NCBI GenBank assembly: GCA_002435715.1
Contig: DISD01000053.1
Location: 190 to 12,282, forward strand
DNA length: 12,093 nucleotides
Direction of reading: 5' to 3'
Source of the DNA: Rhodospirillaceae bacterium UBA6219
Lineage (GTDB): Bacteria; Pseudomonadota; Alphaproteobacteria; Rhodospirillales; Magnetospirillaceae
Shown here: in pieces, positions 1 through 5,936 of the stretch
Numbering within the stretch: position 1 is the first letter of the stretch
How the letters are laid out: every line of letters begins with the position of its first letter
The notes under the pieces: model-generated
Database searches by the model: none
Told to the model about the DNA's origin: nothing
What the model saw: the letters and a program-made list of their open reading frames with translations, nothing else
Position numbers and translations under genes: made by a program

Positions 1-368
1 TGGGGCTGACCGCCCCCGAGATGACCGCTTTGGTCGGTGGCTTGCGGGTCATCGGCGCCAATCATGGCGGCAGTGCCAACGGCGTGTTCACCGACAAGGT
101 GGGCGCACTCTCCACCGACTTCTTCGTGGCGCTGACCGACATGGCCTATCATTGGAAGCCGGTGGGCGCCAACCTTTACGACATCGTCGAGCGTAAAAGC
201 GGCACGGTCAAATGGAAGGCCACCCGTGTGGATCTGGTGTTCGGGTCGAATTCCATCCTGCGGGCCTATGCCGAGGTTTACGCCCAAGACGACAACCGCG
301 AAAAGTTCGTGGCCGATTTCGTCGCCGCCTGGACCAAGGTGATGAACGCCGACCGTTTCGACCTGTAA
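1..368 (+). CDS. katG: Catalase-peroxidase KatG, C-terminal end (5' truncated by the window edge)
   Basis: The frame is open from base 3 to a TAA at 366-368, giving about 121 residues that match the end of bifunctional catalase-peroxidases. Recognisable blocks are the LTAPEMTALVGGLRV segment, GVFTDKVGALSTDFFV, the ATRVDLVFGSNSILRAYAEV block and the terminal AWTKVMNADRFDL, all hallmarks of the KatG C-terminal domain. In this family the enzyme removes hydrogen peroxide in the cytoplasm using haem bound by the N-terminal domain. The C-terminal domain seen here is a duplicated peroxidase fold that has lost haem and supports the active site structurally. The catalytic residues and the start lie outside the window, so activity cannot be judged. 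The gene ends at a strong hairpin terminator and faces the membrane protein gene on the other strand. Confidence 0.95.
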   Translation, partial: GLTAPEMTALVGGLRVIGANHGGSANGVFTDKVGALSTDFFVALTDMAYHWKPVGANLYDIVERKSGTVKWKATRVDLVFGSNSILRAYAEVYAQDDNREKFVADFVAAWTKVMNADRFDL

Positions 369-383
369 AGGATGAAAACAATC

Positions 384-420
384 CGGGCCGTGTCAGCGAT
401 GACACGGCCCGTTTCATTTT
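384..420 (+). terminator. Rho-independent terminator of katG, possibly bidirectional
   Basis: A perfect 12-bp GC-rich stem (384-395 pairs with 400-411) closes a GCGA tetraloop and is followed on the + strand by a T-rich tail at 412-420. It begins 16 bases after the katG stop. Read on the minus strand, the same stem follows the end of the facing membrane-protein gene (stop at 421-423) and has a weaker T-rich tail. It could therefore serve both converging genes. Confidence 0.85.
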
Positions 421-1221
421 TCAGCGCTTCTTCTTTTGCAGGCGCTCGGTACGGCGCGGCTTGGCCGGTTCGTCCGGTGCTTTGGGGGCGTTGGGGTCTT
501 CGACAATACCGCGCCCCAGGCGCGGCGCCTCGACCCGCAGGCGCTTCCACACCTTGGCGTAAAAGGCCGCCATCACCGTGACGCCAGCGAAGGTCAACAC
601 CACCTGCAAGCAGGCATCGGCCACGTCCAAGGTCGGGCTGGCCGGCATCTGCGTCAGCAAATTGCGCCAGGCCTCACCGATGACCACAAAGGGCAGGCCC
701 GACAGCACATAGCCCAAACCCACCGCCAAACCGCCGGCCAGGGTCATTTCCTGCAGACTGGCGCCACCTTCCTTGTCGCCACGCTTGTAAAGGGCGATAT
801 GCGGCAGGATCAGGAACATGGGGCCGATCAGCAATTGGAACGCCTCACGCACGGCGATGCCGATCACCGGGCCGTTTTCCATACCGGCCAAGCTGGGGCC
901 CAGCAACAAGGTGGGAAAGCTTTCGAACCCCAGCATCACCTGATAGGCCACGGCCCACAGCAGATGGCGGGGGCCGATTTTCAAGCCCGGCGCCTCGTCC
1001 AAGGCCACGAAGCGCTGCCAGGTGACGGCGAAACACCCGGCCGCCAGGGCGGTCAGCGCGAAGAACACCAGGGGATGGACCATCAGCCCGAATTTGCCGG
1101 CCAGATTGGCGGCCAAGCCAAGGACCAGCCATGGCGCCAGACTACGCAGCCAAAGAGCGGGGCGTTCGAGAGGCAATTGGAACGAATCGGCCAGTTCGGT
1201 GGAAAAGCGGTTCAGGCTCAT
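421..1221 (-). CDS. Polytopic inner-membrane protein of unknown function
   Basis: A 266-residue protein that I do not recognise as a named family. Hydrophobic stretches at about residues 28-41, 48-67, 87-108, 118-144, 159-182 and 199-223 suggest five or six membrane segments. They are followed by a charged, proline- and lysine-rich tail (about 226-266, ending QKKKR) that probably lies in the cytoplasm. No catalytic or transport motif is visible. The ATG at 1219-1221 has an AGGGA ribosome site six bases upstream. The gene starts 36 bases after the diguanylate cyclase on the same strand, so it is probably the last gene of the response regulator / GGDEF / membrane protein unit, though no shared function can be shown. 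The product being membrane-embedded is well supported; the role is unknown. Confidence 0.8.
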   Translation of the reverse strand: MSLNRFSTELADSFQLPLERPALWLRSLAPWLVLGLAANLAGKFGLMVHPLVFFALTALAAGCFAVTWQRFVALDEAPGLKIGPRHLLWAVAYQVMLGFESFPTLLLGPSLAGMENGPVIGIAVREAFQLLIGPMFLILPHIALYKRGDKEGGASLQEMTLAGGLAVGLGYVLSGLPFVVIGEAWRNLLTQMPASPTLDVADACLQVVLTFAGVTVMAAFYAKVWKRLRVEAPRLGRGIVEDPNAPKAPDEPAKPRRTERLQKKKR

Positions 1222-1257
1222 GGGGCATCCCTGGGTGAAATTTGCGCCACCATAGCG

Positions 1258-2973
1258 TCAAGCCTTGGCCGTGACCAGTGCCCCCCCGGTTTCCGGCGCC
1301 GAAGCGAAGGCAAAGCCGCCCCGCCCCTGTTTCTTGGCCTGATACATGGCGCAATCGGCGGCTTCCAGCATGATCGCCGGGGTATCGCCGTCGCGCGGGC
1401 ACAACGCGATGCCGATGCTGACCCCAACCTTGGCCATCACTCCGTCCAGTTCCACCGGCTGCGACAACGCGCTGACCAGTTTGGCGGCGATGCGCGCCGC
1501 GTCTTCGGCCAAAGTCAAGCCACTGACCAACACGGCGAATTCGTCGCCCCCCAGACGCGCCACCACGTCGCCGCCGCGCACATGGGCCTCGATCCGTTTG
1601 GCGACGGTCTTCAGCACCCGGTCGCCGGCGGCATGGCCCAATTCGTCGTTCACCGGCTTGAACCCGTCCAGATCCAGATACAACAAGGCGGAAAGCGACG
1701 AACATTCCATCGACAGGCGCACCATGTCGGCCAGACGGGCCTCGAACACCTCGCGGTTCAGCAAGCCGGTCAGCGGATCGTGTTCGGCCCGCCACCGCAC
1801 CCGCGCTTCGCGCCGCTTACGGTCGGTGATGTCCAGGAAGGTGGCCACATAGCCGTGAACACCACCATCGGCGCGGGGCAGTTTGGTGATGGACAGGGAT
1901 TCGGGATAGATGTCGCCGGCTTTGGTGCGGTTCCACATCTCGCCGTGCCATTCCCCCGATTCGCGCAACTCGTCCCACATGGATTTGAAGAAAGCCTCGT
2001 CGTGCCGCCCCGAGGCCAGGATCGCCGGATTGCGCCCCACCACGTCTTCCAAGGTATAGCCGGTGATGCGGGTGAAGGACGGATTGACCATCAAGATGCG
2101 GTTTTCCTGGTCGGTCAGCATCACCGCCTCGGAAATGTGGTCGAACACCGTCTTGGCCTGGGCCAACACCAGATCATGGGCGGCCTGGGCCTGTTGACGC
2201 TGGATCAGGGTCTGACGAAACACCGCCATGGCCCGGATCAAATCGCCGATCTCGTCGACCCTGTCGGTATGCGGCACCACCACATCTTGTCCCCTGGCCA
2301 GCATTTGCATGGACAAGGTGACGTCGCGCAACGGCCGGGTGATGGAATGGCCCAGCAGCCAGGCCATCAGCAGACACAGCAGCAGGGCCGACGCCACCAG
2401 GACGGCCCACCCAAAGGCCGCCTTGCGCCAAGATTCCTGCATGTCGTCCAAATAAAGTCCCGATCCCACCACCCAACCCCAGGGGGCGAAGCGTTCCACA
2501 TAGGACAGTTTTTCACTCATTCGTCCGGTCTTGGGATCGGTCCACCGATAAGTGACCATGGCCTTGCCGTCGGCGGCGGTCCGTTCGACGAATTCCTTGA
2601 ACAGGACACGGCCGTCGGCATCGACGAAGGTCGACAAATCCCGATCCAGCCATTGCGCCATGGGATGCCAGACCATGCGCGGCGACAGGTCGTTGATCCA
2701 CAAATAATCGCCCTGGCGACTGGACATGGCGGCGACGGCGGAAATGGCCCGGGCCTTGGCGTCGTCACGGTTCAGGGCGCCGGCCTGGACCATGCCTTCC
2801 AGGCGCTCCATATAGCCCAAGGCGCCTTGGACCAAGATGCGGGATTGGTTTTGCCGTTCGGCCAAAAGGTGATCGCGCAGTTCCGCCAAGCCGCTCGCCA
2901 GCACGAAGCCCGCCAAAGCCAACATCACCAGCACCAAACCATAAAGGCGCGTGCGGATCGAAAGCCTCACCAT
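1258..2973 (-). CDS. Membrane-bound diguanylate cyclase with Cache, HAMP, PAS and GGDEF domains
   Basis: A 571-residue sensor enzyme predicted to make cyclic di-GMP from two GTP. A first membrane helix (about 10-29) precedes a periplasmic single-Cache sensor region (about 30-185; note the GDYLWINDL and WGWVVGSGLY blocks typical of this fold). A second helix follows (about 186-208), then HAMP (about 209-262), PAS (about 271-385, ending in the FLDITDRKR linker) and GGDEF (about 393-555). The active-site signature is intact: GGDEF at 475-479, the metal-binding aspartate near 434 in LDLDGFK, and GHAAGD at 446-451. RGGD at 466-469 sits exactly five residues before GGDEF, the position of the inhibitory I-site, so product inhibition is expected. 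There is no EAL domain. The ATG at 2971-2973 is preceded by a G-rich AGGGGGG site. It is 70 bases downstream of the response regulator and 36 bases upstream of the membrane protein, so co-transcription is likely. The ligand is unknown. Confidence 0.93.
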   Translation of the reverse strand: MVRLSIRTRLYGLVLVMLALAGFVLASGLAELRDHLLAERQNQSRILVQGALGYMERLEGMVQAGALNRDDAKARAISAVAAMSSRQGDYLWINDLSPRMVWHPMAQWLDRDLSTFVDADGRVLFKEFVERTAADGKAMVTYRWTDPKTGRMSEKLSYVERFAPWGWVVGSGLYLDDMQESWRKAAFGWAVLVASALLLCLLMAWLLGHSITRPLRDVTLSMQMLARGQDVVVPHTDRVDEIGDLIRAMAVFRQTLIQRQQAQAAHDLVLAQAKTVFDHISEAVMLTDQENRILMVNPSFTRITGYTLEDVVGRNPAILASGRHDEAFFKSMWDELRESGEWHGEMWNRTKAGDIYPESLSITKLPRADGGVHGYVATFLDITDRKRREARVRWRAEHDPLTGLLNREVFEARLADMVRLSMECSSLSALLYLDLDGFKPVNDELGHAAGDRVLKTVAKRIEAHVRGGDVVARLGGDEFAVLVSGLTLAEDAARIAAKLVSALSQPVELDGVMAKVGVSIGIALCPRDGDTPAIMLEAADCAMYQAKKQGRGGFAFASAPETGGALVTAKA

Positions 2974-3041
2974 ACCCGTCCCCCCTTCTACGTGGGAGTG
3001 ATCAGGCCAACAGTGTGCCTTCTATGCCATAGGCCATAAAG

Positions 3042-3067
3042 GGTTATTTCGAGGTTTCGAAATAACC
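3042..3067 (-). repeat. Perfect 11-bp inverted repeat across the response-regulator stop codon
   Basis: Bases 3042-3052 are the exact reverse complement of 3057-3067, with a four-base loop. The element encodes the last residues of the response regulator and its TAA stop. It is A/T-rich with two G:C pairs at its base and has only a short TTT tail on the minus strand. It is therefore a poor intrinsic terminator, but could attenuate transcription or protect the 3' end between the regulator and the diguanylate cyclase. Confidence 0.45.
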
Positions 3068-3766
3068 TTGGACCAAACGGATCTGTTGGATCAGGTCGTC
3101 GGCGGAAATGGGCTTGGTCAAGACCTTCGACGCGCCCATCTGCCGACTGAGTTCGTGGGCCTGCTCGTTCTTGTCGCCGGTCAGGATCAAGACCGGCTTC
3201 TTGTTGTTGATGTTGGCCTTGTCGGCGCGCAATTCCCGCAGGAACTGGGCCCCGTCCATGTTCTCCATGTGCAGGTCGCACAAGATGACGTCGGGGTCGA
3301 CATCACCCGACCGCAGCATCTCCAACGCTTTGACCGCGCTGTCGGCTTCGGTGACCTGCGCCGGGTTGGCCTTGGTCAGCAGCTTCTTGATGATGTTTCG
3401 CATGACTTCTTGGTCATCGATGATCATCACATGCATGCCGGGCGATCCGATCTGCATGGAAATGGCGGCGCCGTCCTTGAACTTTTCCACCTGCTTGGCG
3501 ACGTCCTTGGGCAACGGCACCTTGTGGTCGCGGCAATGTTCGGCCAAGGCGTGGCCCACATCCTCGCGGGTAAAGGCGAAACGGGTTTCCACGCCCCCCC
3601 TGACCGCCCCGAAGGTGATGGTCAGCGACACGTCCTGGGCCGGGTCGAAGGTCAAAGCCGTGGGCGCCACGTCGGGCATGGCCTTGCTGTTGCGCTCGCC
3701 ATAACGGCGCATGGCGTTCAAGAAATCCGCACGCGGAAAGACGATGACACGACGTTCAAGCAGCAT
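3044..3766 (-). CDS. CheY-like response regulator with an uncharacterised N-terminal domain
   Basis: A 240-residue protein whose C-terminal half (about 111-235) is a complete receiver domain: acidic pair D117/D118 in MIIDDQE, phospho-acceptor D164 in ILCDLHM, T196 in LILTGD and K218 in LTKPI. Phosphorylation by a histidine kinase is therefore expected. The first 105 or so residues form a separate segment that I cannot assign. It looks beta-rich in the middle (about 46-66) and helical at about 67-97, and has no DNA-binding or enzymatic signature. Placing the receiver last, with no output domain after it, is unusual for a transcription factor; the N-terminal part may be the output or a protein-interaction module. 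No kinase is adjacent. The diguanylate cyclase follows 70 bases downstream, suggesting linked signalling. The ATG at 3764-3766 lacks a good ribosome site and sits under a potential hairpin, but an in-frame stop lies 12 codons upstream and no better start is visible. Confidence 0.88.
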   Translation of the reverse strand: MLLERRVIVFPRADFLNAMRRYGERNSKAMPDVAPTALTFDPAQDVSLTITFGAVRGGVETRFAFTREDVGHALAEHCRDHKVPLPKDVAKQVEKFKDGAAISMQIGSPGMHVMIIDDQEVMRNIIKKLLTKANPAQVTEADSAVKALEMLRSGDVDPDVILCDLHMENMDGAQFLRELRADKANINNKKPVLILTGDKNEQAHELSRQMGASKVLTKPISADDLIQQIRLVQGYFETSK

Positions 3767-3771
3767 GGAAA

Positions 3772-3808
3772 CCCCGGAGCCGCAAAGTCCTAGGCGTTAA
3801 CTCCGGGG
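3772..3808 (-). promoter_or_regulatory. Inverted repeat that could fold over the response-regulator translation start
   Basis: CCCCGGAG at 3772-3779 pairs perfectly with CTCCGGGG at 3801-3808 across a 21-base gap. The arm nearest the gene ends five bases before the ATG at 3766 and includes the only G-rich sequence where ribosomes could bind. If both arms are in the transcript, the fold would hide that site. This is a sequence observation only; the transcript start is not known. Confidence 0.35.
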
Positions 3809-3856
3809 GGTAATACCTTGTCTTGGCAGTAAAGGCCAGATTTCTATTACGGGATA

Positions 3857-4387
3857 TCAATCGGCCTTGTGCGTAAGACACCCGAAGCCGCGCAATACGG
3901 TAATGACTTCAACTGAACACAGCGAATAGTAGATGCGGGTGGCGTCACGACGGGTGCGCACCAAACCACCAACCCGTAGCTTGGCCAAATGTTGCGACAG
4001 GGCCGACGGACGCAAACCGACGGCACGACGCAATTCGCCCACCGAACGTTCCCCCTGGGCCAGTTCCACCAGGACCTGCAGACGATGGTGGTTTCCCATG
4101 GCCTGCAACGCCGCAGCGATGCGACGCAAATTGGCGGGCGTCGCGCCCGAACCCGACAACATTTTCGGCAACACCCCCGCATGGCTCAGCTCGGCCAGGG
4201 CCGAACCCACCTCGCCTTCACTCAAGTAAAGTCCCTGATCCAGGGCGCGTTCGCGCAATTCTGTGGGATTAAGGCTGATCAGCGGACCGGAAAACACCAA
4301 GCCCGCCACCAACAGACGCTCACGCGTCGGCATCAAACCGGCCTGACGCAACGCCGCAACCGCTGTATCCATTCCCTGCGCAGTCAT
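3857..4387 (-). CDS. Winged-helix regulator: Fur-like N-terminal domain joined to an ArsR-type C-terminal domain
   Basis: A 176-residue predicted DNA-binding protein. Residues about 95-165 form a clear ArsR/SmtB winged helix: the GNHHRLQVLVELAQGERSV block, recognition helix RPSALSQHLAKLRVGGLV at 126-143, and the wing at RTRRDATRIYYSL. Residues about 7-76 instead follow the pattern of the Fur DNA-binding domain (ALRQAGLMPTRERL near the start; a helix ending in AELSHAGVL at 65-73), but without Fur's histidine-rich dimerisation and metal domain. The classic ArsR ELCVCDL metal motif is absent. C157, C170 and H173 near the C-terminus could form an alpha5-type metal or thiol site. The start was set at the ATG 4385-4387 because a perfect GGAGG (4393-4397) lies five bases upstream; an upstream GTG at 4399 would overlap that site. 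It is divergent from the methyltransferase and probably autoregulated through the palindrome at its promoter. Ligand unknown; the Fur-like assignment is by eye. Confidence 0.82.
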   Translation of the reverse strand: MTAQGMDTAVAALRQAGLMPTRERLLVAGLVFSGPLISLNPTELRERALDQGLYLSEGEVGSALAELSHAGVLPKMLSGSGATPANLRRIAAALQAMGNHHRLQVLVELAQGERSVGELRRAVGLRPSALSQHLAKLRVGGLVRTRRDATRIYYSLCSVEVITVLRGFGCLTHKAD

Positions 4388-4410
4388 GACAACCTCCACT
4401 CATTGACCGA

Positions 4411-4435
4411 GCAAATGATTGTCATTCTCATTTGC
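4411..4435. promoter_or_regulatory. Fur-box-like palindromic operator
   Basis: GCAAATGA (4411-4418) and TCATTTGC (4428-4435) form a perfect 8-bp inverted repeat around nine bases. The central TGATTGTCATTCTCA (4416-4430) agrees with the 7-1-7 Fur consensus TGATAATnATTATCA at all but three positions. Its location over the promoter of the Fur/ArsR-type gene fits autorepression or control by the cell's own Fur or Irr; which protein binds cannot be told from sequence. Confidence 0.55.
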
Positions 4436-4444
4436 GTTTGACAA
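4415..4444 (-). promoter_or_regulatory. Candidate sigma-70 promoter of the Fur/ArsR-type regulator
   Basis: On the minus strand TTGTCA (4439-4444) and AATCAT (4415-4420) are separated by 18 bases, matching five and four of six consensus positions. Transcription would begin near 4408, leaving a leader of about 20 bases that holds the GGAGG ribosome site. The Fur-box-like palindrome covers the -10 element and most of the spacer. Confidence 0.45.
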
Positions 4445-4500
4445 GAGGTTTTTTTCGCTTTTTGGGAAAGTTCCAAACCGGACTGGCAAGACAGGGGCCT

Positions 4501-4516
4501 TGGCACTACCTTGGCA
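4501..4516 (+). promoter_or_regulatory. Candidate sigma-54 (-24/-12) promoter of the methyltransferase gene
   Basis: TGGCACTACCTTGGCA has GG and GC separated by exactly ten bases and departs from the TGGCACG-N4-TTGCA consensus only at two positions. Transcription would start near 4527, just before the AGGAG ribosome site at 4528-4532, giving a very short leader of about 12 bases. No bacterial enhancer-binding protein gene lies in the window and no activator site is recognised. Confidence 0.35.
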
Positions 4517-4538
4517 GCATCCCGACCAGGAGCCCTTC

Positions 4539-5156
4539 ATGCCCGCAGACCCGGTGTTCACCGATCCTTGGGACCAGCGTTTCGCCAGTCCGCATTACCT
4601 TTACGGCCAAGCGCCCAACGCCTTCTTGGCCGACATGGCCCGCCACCTGCCCACCGGCGCCCAGGTTTTGCTGCCCGGCGACGGCGAGGGACGCAACGCC
4701 GCCCATTTGGCCGGGCTGGGGCACCAGGTCCTGTCGGTGGACCGTTCGGTCGTGGGGTTGCAAAAGGCCCGGCAATTGGCGGAAAGCCGGGGGCATGCCA
4801 TCCAGACCGCGCACGCCGACCTGGCACACTGGACGTGGCCCCGGCAGCGTTTCGACGCGGTGTTTTCCATCTTCCTGCATCTGCCCTCGGCCCTGCGCGC
4901 CCCGATTCACGCCCAGATGGTCGAAGCGATGAAGCCCGGCGGCCTGCTGGTGCTGGAAGCCTTTCGCCCGGAACAAATCCCGCTTTCCAGCGGCGGCCCC
5001 AAGGATGTGGACCTGCTTTACACCGTCGCCGACTTACGGACCGATTTCGCCGTCTTGCGGGATTTGCGGGTCGAAGCGGTTGAAGCCACGCTGGACGAAG
5101 GCCCCCTGCACCAAGGCCAAGCCGCCCTGGTGCGGGTGGTCGGCCGCAAGCAATAA
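4539..5156 (+). CDS. Class I SAM-dependent methyltransferase, TehB-like small type
   Basis: A 205-residue single-domain protein predicted to transfer a methyl group from S-adenosylmethionine to an unknown, probably small, acceptor in the cytoplasm. The WDQRFASPHYLYGQAPNAFL opening (11-30) is typical of the small TehB / thiopurine-methyltransferase-like group. The SAM-binding loop is VLLPGDGEGRNAAHLA (43-58), which lacks the usual acidic residue before the glycines. It is followed by the ribose-binding acidic position in LSVDRS (D68), D94 in HADL, FDAVFSIFLHLP (105-116) and KPGGLLVLE (132-140). The ATG at 4539 has AGGAG six bases upstream; the frame is open further up but without a comparable site. 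It is divergent from the Fur/ArsR-type regulator with 151 bases between them, and ends four bases from the facing zeta-like gene. Tellurite resistance is one possible role by resemblance only. Confidence 0.85.
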   Translation: MPADPVFTDPWDQRFASPHYLYGQAPNAFLADMARHLPTGAQVLLPGDGEGRNAAHLAGLGHQVLSVDRSVVGLQKARQLAESRGHAIQTAHADLAHWTWPRQRFDAVFSIFLHLPSALRAPIHAQMVEAMKPGGLLVLEAFRPEQIPLSSGGPKDVDLLYTVADLRTDFAVLRDLRVEAVEATLDEGPLHQGQAALVRVVGRKQ

Positions 5157-5160
5157 AGCG

Positions 5161-5457
5161 TCACCCCTTGCCGCCGGGATGGAGTTGACGGCGCGCTTCG
5201 TGCAGCAGATGGGCCAGTTTTTCGCGAATTTCATGCAGGTCCGCCTTGCCGTGCAAATCCTGTTTCAAGCGTTGCACCAATTTTTCGTCGCCATCGGCAT
5301 CGTGGTCGTGGGCATGGACCACGTCGTGGGCGTAATCCTTCGCCGCCTTGCCCAACAGGCCCAGCAGCTCGGCCGCCCACAGCCCGGCCATGCGGTTGCG
5401 ATGTTGCCGCAACGAGGGATCGGCGGATGTGGCGGTCTTGGTTTCGGTCGTCATCAT
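5161..5457 (-). CDS. Divergent homologue of F1-ATPase inhibitor subunit zeta (DUF1476 family), short N-terminus
   Basis: A 98-residue protein whose body matches the alphaproteobacterial zeta family: RNRMAGLWAAELLGL (20-34), DYAHDVV (41-47), a GDEKLVQRLKQDL segment (56-68) and a C-terminal helix containing EIREKLAHLLHEARRQL. In the known family, zeta inhibits F1-ATPase rotation through an N-terminal stretch that begins like TTFDDREKAFE. Here that stretch is missing, replaced by a Thr/Ser-rich MMTTETKTATSADPSL roughly ten residues shorter. An added His/Asp-rich run (HDVVHAHDHDADGDE, 44-58) could bind metal. It may therefore bind F1 without blocking it, or do something else. The start at 5455-5457 has AGGGAG four bases upstream; a second ATG follows directly. 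It lies 11 bases after the HxlR-type gene and is almost certainly co-transcribed with it. Family assignment is confident, function is not. Confidence 0.82.
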   Translation of the reverse strand: MMTTETKTATSADPSLRQHRNRMAGLWAAELLGLLGKAAKDYAHDVVHAHDHDADGDEKLVQRLKQDLHGKADLHEIREKLAHLLHEARRQLHPGGKG

Positions 5458-5468
5458 GCGTCTCCCTG

Positions 5469-5822
5469 TCAGGCGGCCGAGGTTTTGGGCGAAACGCCCA
5501 GTCTCCCATGACGATCGCCCCACGATTTCAGGGCAGCGATCACCGGCCGCAAAGTCTGGCCCAAATCGGTCAAGCTATATTCCACCCGCGGCGGCACCTG
5601 CGGATAGACCGTCCGCGACACCAGCCCGGCGTCTTCCAACTCGCGCAATTGCTTGGTCAGCATGCGCTGGGTGACGCTGGGCAGCTTGCGGCGCAATTCG
5701 GAAAAGCGGTGCACACCTTCCATCAGATGGAACAGCACCACGCCTTTCCACTTGCCGCCGATCATCTCCAGCGTCGCTTCGACCGGGCATCCGGGGGAAC
5801 AGTCATAGCGTTCGTGTGCCAT
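5469..5822 (-). CDS. HxlR (DUF24) family winged-helix transcriptional regulator
   Basis: A 117-residue MarR-like regulator of the HxlR type. It shows the family opening CPVEATLEMIGGKWKGVVLF (12-31), the helix-turn-helix FSELRRKLPSVTQRMLTKQL (40-59), ELEDAGLVSRTVYPQVPPRV with the wing, and EYSLTDLGQTLRPV (81-94). Two N-terminal cysteines, C8 and C12, sit where redox- or quinone-sensing members of the family carry their sensor cysteine. Known relatives such as YodB, QorR and E. coli YtfH sit beside or control quinone reductase genes, and this one diverges from just such a gene, so a quinone or electrophile sensor repressing the pair is the likely role. The ATG at 5820-5822 has GAGG six bases upstream; an in-frame TTG four codons earlier overlaps that site. 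The zeta-like gene follows in the same transcript. Confidence 0.9.
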   Translation of the reverse strand: MAHERYDCSPGCPVEATLEMIGGKWKGVVLFHLMEGVHRFSELRRKLPSVTQRMLTKQLRELEDAGLVSRTVYPQVPPRVEYSLTDLGQTLRPVIAALKSWGDRHGRLGVSPKTSAA

Positions 5823-5833
5823 GGGAAACCTCA

Positions 5834-5855
5834 ATGGTACCTTTTAGGGTACTAT
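5834..5855. promoter_or_regulatory. Dyad operator between the HxlR regulator and the dehydrogenase
   Basis: ATGGTACC (5834-5841) and GGTACTAT (5848-5855) form an inverted repeat with seven of eight positions paired around a six-base spacer, built on a GTAC core. It overlaps TATAGT on the minus strand (5851-5856), a good -10 for the HxlR gene with a start near 5844. The position fits autorepression by the HxlR protein. Repression of the dehydrogenase from the same site is likely by analogy, but its promoter is not clear. Confidence 0.6.
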
Positions 5856-5936
5856 ACACCAAAATTGTGCGTTCTTGCGATGACGGCCCTACCCTGCCCA
5901 TATTCCCCAGACGCAACGCAACCCGGAGAAACCAGC

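Noticed and set aside
436..3039. An 867-residue open frame on the + strand
   Set aside because: It is antisense to the membrane protein and diguanylate cyclase genes, both of which have domain or membrane-protein character, ribosome sites and family matches. The translated frame is rich in Gln, His and Gly with no recognisable domain, as expected for the complement of GC-rich genes.
5142..5175. Imperfect inverted repeat (eight of nine pairs) over the facing stops of the methyltransferase and the zeta-like gene
   Set aside because: The 16-base loop, the mismatch and the lack of a T tail make it a weak candidate. It may simply reflect coding sequence, so it is not listed as a terminator.
5427..5936. 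Open frame extending the dehydrogenase by 170 residues upstream
   Set aside because: The extension overlaps the HxlR gene on the other strand and does not resemble the MDR family. The ATG at 5937 has a ribosome site and the family's normal N-terminus.
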